A stretch of 64,000 nt of DNA from Leptidea sinapis (GCF_905404315.1 NC_066267.1:7020501-7084500), one strand, 5' to 3'; shown: positions 1-10,715, counted from the stretch's first letter. Notes: generated by a model not told the origin, from the sequence alone. A program made the numbers and translations.

Positions 1-595
1 TTAAATTTTCTAAAGTATCGGTATTTTTTTTTAAATCTACACTCGTCAAATGGGCTCATAGGCTGCAAGTTATTACATATTTCATTATATGTATCAGGCG
101 GAAGTGTTTGAGAATGTGTAACGTGTTCTATATATATGCACATATTATGTATGTTTTAATGTAGACATGAAATTATCGTGAGCATTTTAAAACCAGGCGT
201 CTACTATTTAATATTATATTGAAGCAGTCAGTCTCCTTTCGAAGCCTGAGGCACTCATACATTTCAATTGTAATTATTCACAGTTCTAATAAATTTCTTT
301 TTTTTTAATTTGTTTTACCGATTACTATACTGGTTCGTTACAATTTGCTTACAAAGTATGTGTCAGACTGAATCTGTTTTAAAATGGTTAAAATAGTCTG
401 TTTCAAACACGCTAAAGAGCAAAAAATTCTCCTAGGTATTCGAAAATATCCTAATATTAGATAAATCGGTTAATGATAATGGTTGAAATTTAAAATTTAC
501 ATTTATTCATGCCTTATCGACGACAGATGAAAATTATATAAATTATCAAAAATCTTATTTTGCAAATTGAATAATGGAATATTTTTATTAAATTA
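1..595. other. AT-rich non-coding segment, nothing recognised
   Basis: No exon, RNA gene or clear repeat was recognised. If the kinase gene beginning to show at 918 is transcribed through here, this is intron sequence. Confidence 0.4.
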
Positions 596-721
596 CTGTA
601 TTATCATCGGTCCTCGATAAATCTACGAAGTTTGAACGAAATCTGGCCGTTTAAAGTGGGTCAAAATAGCGCCCGAATGATTCGGTTACAAACAAATATA
701 CAAACAGGTGAAGCTAATAAA
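596..721 (+). repeat. Retroelement 3'-tail fragment
   Basis: The segment has the look of a lepidopteran retroelement tail. It carries a 'gataaatctacgaagtttg' stretch and ends in 'caggtgaagctaataaaaa'. A related tail, 'acaggtgaaactaaataaaa', occurs inside the SINE copies near 5.99 kb and 44.78 kb, which supports a repeat origin. The clade is uncertain. Confidence 0.4.
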
Positions 722-917
722 AAGGGTATGAAAATACAAGCAACAGTTCCATTGTGCTCTGGTTAGGAATCACAAACCGTTCTCCCCTTAGTGAACAATG
801 TTCTATTATTACTCAATGTCGAATATTCCAGAAACTAGAATGTTCCCCAATAATAAGTATGTTATCAAATACAACGCGTGCGCCCTCGTCGCTATTGCAA
901 GAAAGGATTGTTTTCAG

Positions 918-1025
918 TTTCAGAATACATTCCGTGCGGTGAGCTGCTAGCATTATTAGAGAAGTACTCGACGTTGCCTGAGGAGCTTGTGAAGATATTC
1001 GTTGCGGAAATTGCCATCGCAATCG
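918..1025 (+). CDS. AGC serine/threonine kinase (S6KL/RSKR-like), internal exon encoding hinge to helix E
   Basis: This exon encodes the kinase hinge and the start of the C-lobe: VSEYIPCGELL, an acidic helix, then the helix E run EELVKIFVAEIAIAI. It is bounded by a good acceptor (ttttcag at 911-917) and a donor (G|GTAAGA at 1026). It ends with one base of a split codon that becomes Asp when joined to the exon at 2296, giving AIAI-D-FLHNAG with no frame break. AGC kinases use the GEL motif at the hinge to contact ATP and substrate. The glycine loop and catalytic-Lys exons were not found in 1-917, so the gene starts upstream of the window. Acceptor choice is not absolute, since a second AG lies at 922-923; either gives Glu-Tyr. 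The S6KL/RSKR assignment is from memory of the family, so no symbol is given. Confidence 0.8.
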
Positions 1026-1072
1026 GTAAGAGCAATCGTAGCCAACATTACATTTTGCGATTGTCTATATAA

Positions 1073-1373
1073 CCAGTGGGAGTCTCCTTTACACAGGATG
1101 CCGGCTAGATTATAGGTACCACATCGGAGCCTATTTCTGCCATGAAGCAGTAATGTGTAAGTAATTACTGTGTTTCGATCTGAAGAGCGAATTTACTGGG
1201 CAAATGATACTTAACATCTTATGTCTCAACGCGACGAGCGCAATTGTGGTGCCGATCAGAATTTTTTGGTTTTTCAAGAATCCTGAGCGGCATATCATGG
1301 GCATGGCGTATGATACGCCATCGTTCGTCAGCTGAACGTCCTGCTCGTCTCGTACCTTATTGTATAAAAAAAA
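1073..1373 (-). repeat. SINE-like dispersed element (GGGACGAGACG family), copy 1
   Basis: Reverse-oriented copy in the kinase intron. It reads from 'accagtgggagtctcc' to 'ctcgtaccttattgtataaaa'. Eight other copies in this window share the same order of blocks (near 5.1, 7.4, 11.0, 26.3, 27.2, 39.9, 42.7 and 55.9 kb). It is non-coding. The family name is not known to me with certainty. Confidence 0.8.
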
Positions 1374-2295
1374 TACAGTATATAACCATGAATGAAATCT
1401 GAAAAAATGTTTACAATTATGTGGAATAAGAGGCTCTGGGTTGGTTTTAATTAATTCAATTTCTATTACAACACTAACATGAATAGTTCTTACTCACGTA
1501 ACCTACCTGATGCCACAGAACAAAGAATACAATTCTATGTAACGTGTCAACATTTGACAGTTTCAAAACTATTGCCATACTAATCTCAAAATACTTTCCG
1601 TTGACCGAAGCAGCGAAATAATCGGCAACACCAAATGGACTCTGTTATTTTTGTTGCAACATACATCGTCTTAAATATTCTATTGTGGTATTCTGAGTTT
1701 AAGCAAATCATTTCCAACCTTTCTTAATCTCGTAATATATCTACATAATATATTTATCATCATAATACGTCTGTAGTTTTTTTTATTCCATTTTAATTTA
1801 GTTTTACACACACGAGTGTGACGGAACTTTGTTTTATGAAAAAAAAAAATTGTTAATGTCTTGCAGCATGGAATTTTGCTGGAGAGGAAGTATTTACTTT
1901 TGATATAATTATAAGTCTTAAGATACATCATGGGAGTATTATCTTTAAAAAGGGTCGTGCATATTAAGGGTTTTCTTATATGTGCTGAAAAACTAGCAAC
2001 ACAAAGAGTTAGTGTTTAGTTTAAAACACACATAATATTATAATAACTACTTTATTGTTAGTATTCAAGCTAAAAAGGGGGAAGGTTGTGAAGGTAAGGG
2101 GAAAATGTGTGAAATAGAAGAGTAGAAAATTTATCATCATTTATAATAAACACTCGGTGTCACTTTGACAGCTGAATGACAGTGGTGACATTTAGATTTT
2201 GGTTTCACAAAACTGATGGCAAGACGTTGGTTCTGTTATGTTTAATGTGAGGGCCTTCACTTCTCATTGCTTCAGTAATTTATTTATGATTACAG
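1374..2295. other. Remainder of kinase intron
   Basis: AT-rich sequence between the first two kinase exons. No coding or repeat structure was recognised apart from homopolymer runs. It ends in the acceptor 'ttatgattacag' used by the exon at 2296. Confidence 0.5.
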
Positions 2296-2454
2296 ATTTC
2301 CTCCACAACGCTGGTGTGATATATCGTGATCTCAAGCCAGAAAATATATTATTAGATTCCGACTACCACATTAAGCTAATCGACTTTGGGCTCTCCAAGT
2401 GGCTTTCATTCGGTTCAAGAACAACTACACTATGCGGCACACTTAAATACATGG
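2296..2454 (+). CDS. AGC serine/threonine kinase (S6KL/RSKR-like), catalytic-loop and DFG exon
   Basis: The exon encodes the catalytic core of the kinase. It contains FLHNAGVIYRDLKPEN (catalytic loop, catalytic Asp in YRDLKPEN), LLDSDYHIKLIDFGLS (Mg-binding DFG) and an activation segment ending TTTLCGTLKYM. YRDLKPEN together with a T-x-CGT activation loop is typical of AGC kinases. Splice sites are clear: acceptor ending at 2295 and donor ATGG|GTGAGT at 2455. The last base G joins CA from the exon at 12312 to make Ala, restoring YM-APE. The SKWL segment after DFG is the reason for preferring S6KL/RSKR over classical S6 kinase. All catalytic residues visible in this exon are intact, so it does not look decayed. 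Confidence 0.9.
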
Positions 2455-2708
2455 GTGAGTGTGCATTCATAACTACGTGACACACAAATAATACTTATTT
2501 AATGTGGGTATTCTCGAATGTTGATATTAACGTGGATATTCCATATTGATTATATTTTTTTTACCTTTCAGTGTGGGACTTGTCTCGTTACTTTATACTT
2601 TGAAATGGCCCAATCAGTATGCGTTTGCGAACGATTCCCGGGAACCCAACTTATGTGAGCCATATTATTTAGTGATTATGTCAGTTTGTGTAGGCAACAC
2701 GTGCGCGT

Positions 2709-2729
2709 CTTGCCAGTAACGCCGGCAAG
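2709..2729 (+). promoter_or_regulatory. Small GC hairpin abutting the ATG101 start codon
   Basis: CTTGCC (2709-2714) and GGCAAG (2724-2729) form a six-base-pair stem with a nine-base loop directly before the ATG at 2730. It may modestly affect initiation or may be chance. No function is shown by sequence. Confidence 0.3.
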
Positions 2730-3398
2730 ATGAATGCACGCGTAATTACCTTCGAAATGGCAATGGAAGGTAGCCAAGTTGACGAAGTGGTCGCCAGTAT
2801 CTTCCACACTGTCCTGTTTCACCGCTCGAGTGGCAAGTTCACGTACAACAACGAAGAGAGCTATTCAATACGGACCGTTAGTTACGTGGACGTCGACTGC
2901 GACTTTATAGACTTCACGTACGTTTGCTGCGAATCGGACACGCTAGGGCTGAACGTTAAGAAGAAAATATCAGTATTCTCGAAGCTTCTACGGGCGTTAG
3001 ACGGGACCTCGGCGCCTGCTAAAGGACAGATAAGTTTAGAATTCTTCCAACGACGTCGACCGCATTGGCGTTTCGGTCGAATGGAAACAGTTCCGTGGGA
3101 AGTGTGGACGGTTTGCTGCGAACTGACCAAGGCAGAGAACGGTCAGGACATGCACAGCAAACACGAGAACGTAGTCGAGATGTTGCAAGATAAAATTGTT
3201 TTCATCACAGAGATAATAAACCGCCACGAGTACGTACCTAAGATGCCCAACCGGTCGGACGCTGATCTCATATTCGATACGTCGTACGCGGACATACAGC
3301 CTTACCTGTTCAAGATTGACTACAAGCTCTCTGAAACGGAATCCTACACGGTCGGTAACACCGTCCGGAAGCTCATCCGAGACACACTGGCCTTGTGA
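2730..3398 (+). CDS. Atg101: Autophagy-related protein 101 (ATG101), complete single-exon gene
   Basis: Encodes 222 residues, close to the roughly 218 of vertebrate ATG101. ATG101 is a HORMA-fold protein that pairs with the ATG13 HORMA domain and stabilises it in the ATG1/ULK1-ATG13-FIP200 complex that starts autophagosome formation in the cytosol. Family hallmarks seen: an N-terminal FE-MEG-QV-E block, SIFHTVLFHRSSGKF (residues 23-37), DVDCDFIDFTYV (54-65), LEFFQRR, a PWEVWTV block (122-128), NRHEYVPKMP (164-173), DIQPYLFKI (188-196) and the C-terminus RKLIRDTLAL. Trp113 and Phe115 (HWRF) match the WF finger that recruits downstream autophagy factors. The first ATG fits the family start. There is no intron or frame break. 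The gene sits inside a kinase intron on the same strand, so it probably has its own promoter between 2455 and 2729. A retrocopy origin is possible, but no poly-A tail or flanking duplication was noticed. Confidence 0.96.
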   Translation: MNARVITFEMAMEGSQVDEVVASIFHTVLFHRSSGKFTYNNEESYSIRTVSYVDVDCDFIDFTYVCCESDTLGLNVKKKISVFSKLLRALDGTSAPAKGQISLEFFQRRRPHWRFGRMETVPWEVWTVCCELTKAENGQDMHSKHENVVEMLQDKIVFITEIINRHEYVPKMPNRSDADLIFDTSYADIQPYLFKIDYKLSETESYTVGNTVRKLIRDTLAL

Positions 3399-4620
3399 TA
3401 ACATTCGGTAACCGGTCGGTTTATTTTGTGATACTCGTCGGTTTAAGGTGTCAATCGATTTTAATCGTTAGTCACGCAATATTATTTTGTGAAGAATTTA
3501 TTATCGACGTACAATAATTATTTGGTCGGGCGTTTTTTAATATAAGTGGATAAAAAAGCTATATCTGTGACACTTTTAATTTATATAATATATTGTATGT
3601 ACTTAGTTTATGTAATATGGATAAATATATCGATATTTATTTATCATTTCACAATTATGTGTATTTTAACTTTCTTTTTAGTAAACAAGTCATATTAGAT
3701 TATTAAGACGTAGCTGGTAAAAGCGTCCACGTATTCTGTTGTAAGTTAAAGTTATATAGGTTTTGTATATCTATAGTAACTATTTAATGAAGCGTAACTT
3801 TTGAAGTACATTATAGACTTTATTATATAGAATTTAAAAGATAGAATGATGGTACATAATTTTAAATGTAAATTTTAAATTAATAATATTTTCAAGTATC
3901 CTATATATTAAGTTAGTTCAGAGTGATATAGTTAAATAATTTTATATTAATGACATGTACATGTATATTATAGAGGCGTATGAAAACAATAACTTTATAT
4001 AGAAAATGTCGTAGAATTTTATTATAATATCGTAAGTTGTAGTCATAATGTATATATGTGTATATAATGACGATTGTACTAAGTATTTTAAGAAGTCTCT
4101 CATTCAAATTGTTCTTTAATGTTTGGAATATTCAGAGCTTTATTACGGTAACGTTCTGCTTAGTTTTTTGTAATTTTCTCTTACATTAACGACGTAAATT
4201 AACAATGAGTGTGATAGATACAATATTATACTAACTTATGTCGGTGCATGGATAGTAGAATAGGTAAAAAATAAAACAAAAATGAAGAAAAATATTATGT
4301 GTTCCAAGGCAGTGATAAGTAGAGTAGGTTGTTTTGATTTTGTTCTTGTTAAGACCATTGCCCGAGTTTTTGTAATTTTTCAGAGCTATTTAGAATAGAT
4401 CATTAAGATAAAAATAGAACTACCCACATATTGATACTGTCTCTTAGGTTTTATTATTCCGATTTTTACTTTATTATACATAGAACTATCTATATTATCA
4501 CTGTATTTATAATGTTACTGTGTGACTGAAGCGATAATACCATAGTAAACTATGACATTATTTTCTACATAAAGTTTCTTATCCATATTATTCTAACTAT
4601 GTTATCTATATAATATTATA
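3399..4620. other. ATG101 3' flank and kinase intron sequence
   Basis: AT-rich sequence that should contain the ATG101 3' UTR. An AATAAA appears near 4268, and variants such as GATAAA lie closer, near 3620, so the poly-A site cannot be fixed. No other feature was recognised. Confidence 0.4.
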
Positions 4621-4757
4621 TATAAGAGATTTCAACACATATATTGACTCATGTCGATATCTTTGGAACCATAAGATGTAGAGACTTGAAATTAAGTAGG
4701 AATATTCATCTCGTTTTTTTTATTATGAATAGAACAACGTCTGTCGGGTCCGCTTAG
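4621..4757 (+). mobile_element. Non-autonomous Helitron fragment
   Basis: Starts with 'tatataagagatttcaacac' and a 'gatatctttggaaccataag' block, and ends 'caacgtctgtcgggtccgcttag', a decayed form of the GGGTCAGCTAG Helitron terminus. The same block recurs at 25291-25486, and a related start is seen at 48108. Confidence 0.6.
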
Positions 4758-5123
4758 AATCTTTATAATTTGAATAAAAATAAAAATTGCCGCTAAAACT
4801 CTATGTCACGTGCACGTCTAAAAAATGCCGACAAAAAATAATGGTTGCCATTCAAATTGGGCAACATTAAAGTGGCCATCCCCTATTGTGAGTATTATAT
4901 TTTTGAGGAACAGCTAAGCTTGTTTTAAAAGCTAAGTTATGTAAAGAGGATGGATGATACCAAATTGACTGCACACAAACCAAGTATGGTAGGAATATTT
5001 TCGGAAGTCGACTTAAGTCAGGGATGTATTAAAAAGGGGCCAGTTGTATGTGTGTTATATGAAATGATAAAACTCCGTTGAAACTATTTCTCAATGTGAA
5101 ACACAGACGATACTTACTATTGA
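4758..5123. other. Intron sequence, nothing recognised
   Basis: No coding or clear repeat structure was seen between the Helitron fragment and the next SINE-like copy. Confidence 0.35.
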
Positions 5124-5413
5124 CCAGGGGGAGGCTCCTTTGACCAGGATGTCGGCTAGATTATGAGCACAACAATGGCGCTTCTTTCGGCCGTGAAGCA
5201 GTAATGTGCAAGCATTATTGTGTTTAGTTCTGAAGGGCGCCGTAGCTAGTGAAATTACTTAGATAATGAGACTTAACATCTTACGTCTCGAGGTGACGAG
5301 CGCAATTGTAGTGCCGCTCAGGGTTTTCAAGAATCCTGAGCGGTAATGGGCAGGGCGTATCAATTACCACCAGCTGAATGACCTGCTCGTCTCGTCCCTT
5401 ATTGTCATAAAAA
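5124..5413 (-). repeat. SINE-like dispersed element (GGGACGAGACG family), copy 2
   Basis: Near full-length reverse copy, from 'ccagggggaggctcctttg' to 'ctcgtctcgtcccttattg' followed by 'tcataaaaaaa'. The A-rich end matches the 5' end of forward copies, where the family begins TTTTTTATGAAAATAAGGG. Confidence 0.8.
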
Positions 5414-5803
5414 AAAACTTACTTTACCGAATACTCAACAATTTTATACTCTTTGTAAAACGAAAAGTGACGAAATCTTTTATGTACCCCATGTACTTAC
5501 AACTAGACGTAATTAGTTTACTCTTAAAGAATAGGATGGAAACATTATTCCAAACCACTTCTTTTTGTGATTCAATATCTTTATATTCCAATCCAATCTT
5601 TCAATATGCTCCTCCAGTGATCATAAGACTTTTTAAATCCTGGAGAATATAGTCCTTCCCCTCGTTATCCCCTTTTCGGTTTCATCCCCTTGTACTTGTT
5701 GACGACAAACGAATTTTGGAGGATTTATGTATCTCAATGTCCATTGCGTTAGAAAGGCATTGTAAACTTTGTCTTAAATGTAAAATAAATTATTAAAAAA
5801 AAT
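5414..5803. other. Intron sequence, nothing recognised
   Basis: A short open frame at 5467-5652 has no recognisable domain and is probably chance. Confidence 0.35.
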
Positions 5804-6263
5804 ACGTGTGGCACTCAGGGACTGCCGCGGTAAAGCTATTGCATAGCATTTTTCATCAACTTATGCAATTATAATTATTTATTTATTTTATTTATGCAGT
5901 ATTTTTTTTTTGATAAAATTAATTTAAAAAAAGTAAACGGGAAGTGAGTAAAATTGTACTTGCAAGATTTGATTACAGACAGACAACGGGACAGGTGAAA
6001 CTAAATAAAAATGCTTGTCATAATAACAAAAATTAAAAAAACGTGATAAAAAAAATAAAGACATACCCCAGGCACGAACCTGGGACCTTCTGCACAAAAA
6101 GCATACGTGTAACCGCTGTTCCACGGCAACTGTAATGACCGAGGTTAAATATCTATATAGATCTAGTAAGTAAGCGTTAGGTTATTTTCGTTACGGAATT
6201 TCTGGATTCGGTCTCCATGCTCAAGGCCCGCGATAGAAGCTATGCAATAGCTTAAAAAATACT
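5804..6263 (-). mobile_element. tRNA-derived SINE with inverted-repeat termini, copy 1
   Basis: On the minus strand, 6066-6130 reads as a tRNA-like head: GGAACAGCGGTTAC resembles a pol III A box, and CCCAGGTTCGTGCCTGGG keeps a paired T-arm with a B-box core. A 7-base loop TTTTTGT in the anticodon position hints at a Lys tRNA ancestor. The unit is framed by a perfect 15-base inverted pair, AAGCTATTGCATAGC near 5834 and GCTATGCAATAGCTT near 6238. A second copy lies at 44593-45053 with the same arrangement. Confidence 0.7.
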
Positions 6264-7412
6264 CGTCTAGTGTAAAAATCACTTACTACACTAAGAACCA
6301 TTATTAAAACCTATATTACTTAAAAGAGTTATTATCCCACAGACAGATACTCATATATTGTATCTGTTAAATCTATACTTCTTTTTCCGTCTGGGTAATA
6401 ACTAGAAAAACTTATCCCTATCCTGAAAACCTTAGCACACCACTGCTTTTGGTGCCTATATCAACAGATTGATCAATATTTTTAATAGTTTATTTATTTT
6501 GTCTCATGTAAAATCAATTATAAGTACCTACTAAAGATCCTATGATACAGTATTTCTGATTACTATGATGTTAATCCAACTTTGGTAACACGTATTACAA
6601 AAAAAAATAATAATTTGTGGAATAGTAAGAAAGCTACTTCATGCCATAAGGTTAAATAAGGAAGAAATGATTAGGTAATAAGATCCGCACAATTATTATA
6701 CATTGACTCCTACATACGTAAAATAATAATGTGGGCAATGTATATACATCGCCCCAAAAAGACTAACACGATTTAGCCGAATAGTAGGCATAATAAGTTT
6801 GTTTGTTCCTCGTTTCAACATTATGATTATCGCAGTTTTAAAATAATTCACCTACCTATATGACAGTATCAAGAATATTATATTGAGAGGCTAAGAATAT
6901 AGCTGTTTATTTTATTAAATTTCTCTCTTAATAATTCTTTAGGATTTACGTTATAAAATATAACGGGATTAGCACTCTCCTGCAGTACAAAGATAGTATT
7001 AATATCGCCTGCGTTGTCCCTATAATTTTTAATGTTATATTAGGTAGCGTTAAAATTAAAGGGGCAAGTTACTAGCATAGCTTTTCATATCGAATTTAAC
7101 GAGTTTTTGCTTATATCATTTTTTCTAAGATTATATCTTAGCGAGAGTCATAGGAAAACAATAAATGAATATAAATTATACTACTCTTGCCTTCGTCAAA
7201 TTATTTTAAATTGTTTACTCAACAGTACATAATTACATCCTTCAGTGGATTTTATACCTGCATCACAATGAACGACGTTTTGAACTTAAATCGTCGTCAC
7301 AATAAACTCATCAATGAGTATAATATACGTATGCAATATTTTGTTAACTTGCTCAAAACGTCAGCGAAATTTTTAATTTTGATGTTATCTATGTAGAAAA
7401 TTACCTTAAAAC
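6264..7412. other. Intron sequence, nothing recognised
   Basis: AT-rich. A 69-codon open frame at 7187-7396 has no recognised domain and is not supported as a gene. Confidence 0.35.
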
Positions 7413-7689
7413 TTTTTTTTTTATGAAAATAAGGGACGAGACGGCAGGCCGTTCAGCTGATGGTAATTGATACGACCTGCCCATTACGATGCAGTGCCGC
7501 TCAGGGTTCTTGAAAACCCCAAAAATTCTGAGCGGCACTATAATTGCGCTCGTCACCTTGAGACGTAAGATGTTAAGTCTCATTTGCCAAGTAATTTCAC
7601 TAGCTACGGCGCCCTTCAGACCGAAACACAATAATGTTTACACATTTATGCATCGGCTTGCATCCTGTGCAAAGGAGCCTCCCACTAGT
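7413..7689 (+). repeat. SINE-like dispersed element (GGGACGAGACG family), copy 3
   Basis: Forward copy from 'ttttttttatgaaaataagg' to 'caaaggagcctcccactag'. Part of the 3' block (the hairpin and the 'ggcgccgttgtgg' stretch) is missing after 7636, so this is an internal deletion derivative. Confidence 0.8.
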
Positions 7690-8083
7690 CAACCTTACCT
7701 TAAAACGTCATATACGTACACTGAATGAGAACGCAATCCAAACATCTCCGCAGTGATTTTTATTGTAAAATTGTCTACAGAAAACCACTATTAATCTATC
7801 GTTTTTTTACATGAAAGCTACTGAAAACTCTTGGTATTATCGCGTTTGTCATGTATTTATATAAGGCTTTGTCCACATGTGGCAAGCAATCGGAAAGCGT
7901 CCCTTATCCTCGCCTCGATCGTTACATCTGGATGCGCCCTAAATCATATTTTTGATTGTTTTCAAATCAATAAAAAGCTACTATCAACAAACAGTGTTTT
8001 TGCTTTAATTCACTGTAGTTTAAAAATGTACGTCTATTAGTTTAAATAAAATAATATTGACGTTAATAAGATGCTATCTTTTT
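7690..8083. other. Intron sequence, nothing recognised
   Basis: No repeat or coding structure was recognised. Confidence 0.3.
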
Positions 8084-8336
8084 GAAACGAAGTTCCTTAC
8101 GGCAGGCTTGGAGGTGATAGGGATTTTGCTGCGCGACCGAATATAACCGTTAAATGAGACGTGCGCAGGCGCGACAGTCGCATACACAAGCGAGTAGTGT
8201 ATATATTATCAATATTATTATATTAATATATGATAACGATTATAGCAATATTAGAACGTTTTTTTTGCAATTTGTGTCGATTCTACATTAGCCGAAGGAA
8301 CTTCGTTCTTACCTGGTGTCCCACGACACCACATCA
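8084..8336 (+). mobile_element. Non-autonomous DNA element with GGAACGAAGTTCC-type termini, copy 1
   Basis: Begins GAAACGAAGTTCCTTACGGC and ends AAGGAACTTCGTTC, followed by a hairpin built from TGGTGTC and GACACCA. The same ends, interior 'gcgacagtcgcatacac' and outer hairpin occur in opposite orientation at 18256-18695. The superfamily is not determined. Confidence 0.6.
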
Positions 8337-8780
8337 TTTTTATTTAATTTATGGAAAATGTATGAATCCATCCATTTAGTTATGATTTACTTTCCTACCT
8401 CAATTTGTGACTAGCTGTATCTATTGTAGCATGTAGCAGTATCATCTCTCGTTTGATTATTTTCGTCTATTTATTTAGTTTTTCTCACCAAAGAAATGGC
8501 TGTCCTCTCTGGCAGCGTCGTTTGGCATAATGTTAATAGTTTTACTACTATCATGTGCGATGCTTCCGTTTCGATTTGAAACAAGTGTATTGTTGAATCG
8601 ATCTAAGAAACCTCTCAAGTACACAAAACATTTCCAATAGTCAATTAAAATGGCGTAACATCCAAGATGACGCAACTTTTCCTATTTGGGTCACTTTACC
8701 TTATAAAACACAAAGATAAAATTATAAAATTTTAAGTTTTATCATCGTGAAAGTAATAAAACTATTACGCTTAGATCAGT
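8337..8780. other. Intron sequence, nothing recognised
   Basis: A 66-codon minus-strand open frame (8475-8675) has no recognisable domain. Confidence 0.3.
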
Positions 8781-8963
8781 TATACGTCTAGATAGATTCT
8801 GACAGCTGTGAAAATGTACAAAAAATCGAGGCTGAAAGTTAACCTCTATTTTGAGCAATGCACTCTAACACAAAGCTTGTCACGCACATTAAAGCTATAA
8901 ACTTTGCCTGTTTTCTTCGGTAGTCTAGCAGCAAGAGACTCTATGTAGACATATAAATTATCT
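8781..8963 (+). mobile_element. MITE with TTATACGTCTAGATAGA termini, copy 1
   Basis: Left end TTATACGTCTAGATAGA; right end decayed to 'gactctatgtagacatataa'. The interior carries 'tttgagcaatgcactctaac' and 'cttgtcacgcaca', shared with copies at 12060, 16812, 38131, 43255 and 47914. The pairing of the ends is clearest in the 47.9 kb copy. Confidence 0.65.
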
Positions 8964-9089
8964 AAGATATTATGATGGAACGTTTTCTTCAATTTTGGTG
9001 ATAAGACAATATTGTATTTTATTTCGCGGAATGATGGCGTGCGTCTTAATAAAGTTTATGTTTGCACTTGTATATTGTGATGCACAATT

Positions 9090-9525
9090 GGTATGGCCTT
9101 ACTGGACAATGTTAAAACATAGTACAGTGCTCCCAAATTGATAATGCGCATACAGATTTTCTCCACTTTTCGGCAACGGTCGTATTTCCCGACCGTCGGG
9201 AGACGATATATATATAGAGTGGTGTGTAATAGGAGCTCTATATAATTCCACATCGACTGAACACGTGCAGTCGGCGCCAATACTTAAAGACAACTGACTG
9301 ACCGGCTACCACAGCCGACCGCCCGATTTGTTTTCGTAATGTGAACACATGATTTGAATTCTATTTCTTTCGCACAAGGTGCAAAATGCAAGTGCATTGT
9401 TTAGGGCTCTTACGATTGAATGATTCGGGTATTTTCGGGAATACGCCCATTAGCGAAGATCTGTATGCGCATTATTAATTTGGGAGCACTGTATGTATCG
9501 AGTTTAAGTGTTGAATGTATGTGAA
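9090..9525. mobile_element. Foldback element with long terminal inverted repeats
   Basis: The segment at about 9124-9157 reappears inverted at about 9458-9491 with one visible mismatch in about 34 bases (core ATGCGCATTAT..GGGAGCACTGT). Weaker inverted similarity continues inwards ('tcgggaaatacg' against 'tcgggaatacg'). The roughly 300-base spacer shows no coding function. This looks like a foldback or MITE-type transposon. Confidence 0.6.
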
Positions 9526-9865
9526 TGTGTCAGTGTGTAGGCTACTTAACGTGTTGCTTACGTGCTCTAAGTGGCTTATACACTAACCAATAGTTGAAAC
9601 GCTATTGTGTTGAATCAGTTCAAAAACAGGAACATTAGTCTTGTGATAATTTATAAAGATATGTGAATAAATGATGAAGTATTTATGGTTGTTTCTCTTA
9701 ACTATTCACTACAGATAAACAATATATACCTACAGTAAATTAATGTATTTTCAAATAAGCTTACGACCAAATACCACGATGGTCGTTATGTGAGTTACTA
9801 AGAAAGCTGTACAATTTCGAATTTAATCTTTAATTGAATAATACAAATTACATTTGTTTTTATAA
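9526..9865. other. Intron sequence, nothing recognised
   Basis: No structure recognised. Confidence 0.3.
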
Positions 9866-10030
9866 TTTATGAACGATGCGTGAGTCGAAACGGTTGGCTC
9901 AGTTTGTAAGAGCGCTCGGACGGAACCTGAGAGGCGTGGGTTCAAGTTCCGCATCGTTCATAAACATTGGTTACATATTTAATATGTATAATTAATCCCA
10001 TAAGTGAGGGTTATCACTTTAAAATAACAA
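9866..10030 (+). mobile_element. tRNA-derived SINE, copy 1
   Basis: A tRNA-like core at about 9891-9949 has an A-box-like TTGGCTCAGTTTGTAAGAGC and a B-box-like GGGTTCAAGTTCC. The core is framed by a perfect 15-base inverted pair, TTTATGAACGATGCG (9866-9880) and CGCATCGTTCATAAA (9950-9964). A tail ending 'agtgagggttatcacttta' follows. That tail recurs alone near 40.5 kb, and the head recurs at 27.05 kb. It is not a functional tRNA gene, because no proper cloverleaf with anticodon arm can be drawn. Confidence 0.7.
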
Positions 10031-10206
10031 ATTGTTTATAATTTACTCGTGCTGCAGGAGAATGTAGGCGACGGTGATCACTTAACAATTAATAAAATTA
10101 TTATTTATAAAATAAAATCGTGTCCCGACTATCTTAAAGCGAATACTAACAGCGATTGTAAGGATTTGTCTATCGGAAATGGCTCTTTATAATACATACC
10201 TTGCGT

Positions 10207-10715
10207 CAGTGTCGGATTTACAGATTTGGCGCCCGCGGGCTATTCATTTTTTGCCTCCTCAAAATGTTGATATCTTAGTCCACAAAATCATATCAATTTT
10301 CTATCAATAAAATTCCAACTTTATGATTTGTGCTCTTTTTGAACTTTTCCCGTATGGTTAGTATCATTGAGAACCATGGTACCGTGTTAGATCATTAATT
10401 TTTAGAATAACGCAATAGCGATTCGATATTATTTCAGGGTTAACACATTTCTCATTGTCACAGATAGACTCGTATCGGATTTAACGAGAGATTGTTATTT
10501 TAATTAATAAATCGTTTAGCAATTGTTTATGTAGAGATATTTATTGTTTAGCATTGTTTATAGGACTATATTTCGATTTTTGTGAAATATTTTAATTTCT
10601 CTCCAATTTTCGAAAATCGTATTTTGTGTGTGTATATTTTTTTTACAATTTGTAAGTAAATCGAAATAAAAAAATTGTGAACAGCCTACTCAGCCTGCTG
10701 GTCAATCCGCCACTG
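10207..10715. mobile_element. hAT-like non-autonomous element
   Basis: Ends are CAGTGTCGGATTTAC and, inverted, CAGTGGCGGATTGAC (two mismatches in 15). The flanking octamers CCTTGCGT (10199-10206) and CCTTTCGT (10716-10723) match at 7 of 8 positions, the duplication length expected for hAT elements, as is the CAGTG start. No transposase remnant was seen. Confidence 0.7.

Noticed and set aside
2238..2480. An 80-codon frame starting MFNVRAF
   Set aside because: Only 2296-2454 is kinase sequence. The start and end of the frame are intron read-through beyond clear splice sites.
2882..3404. Minus-strand open frames over ATG101
   Set aside because: Shadows of the ATG101 coding frame.
7489..7728. 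Frames of 60-80 codons reading MQCRSGFLK (also 27260-27502, 55868-56074)
   Set aside because: Recurring frames inside the non-coding SINE-like family. They are broken in other copies.
9891..9949. tRNA-like sequence (also 27059-27128)
   Set aside because: Pol III boxes are present, but a proper cloverleaf with anticodon arm and acceptor stem is not. Repeated copies with a shared tail point to SINEs rather than tRNA genes.
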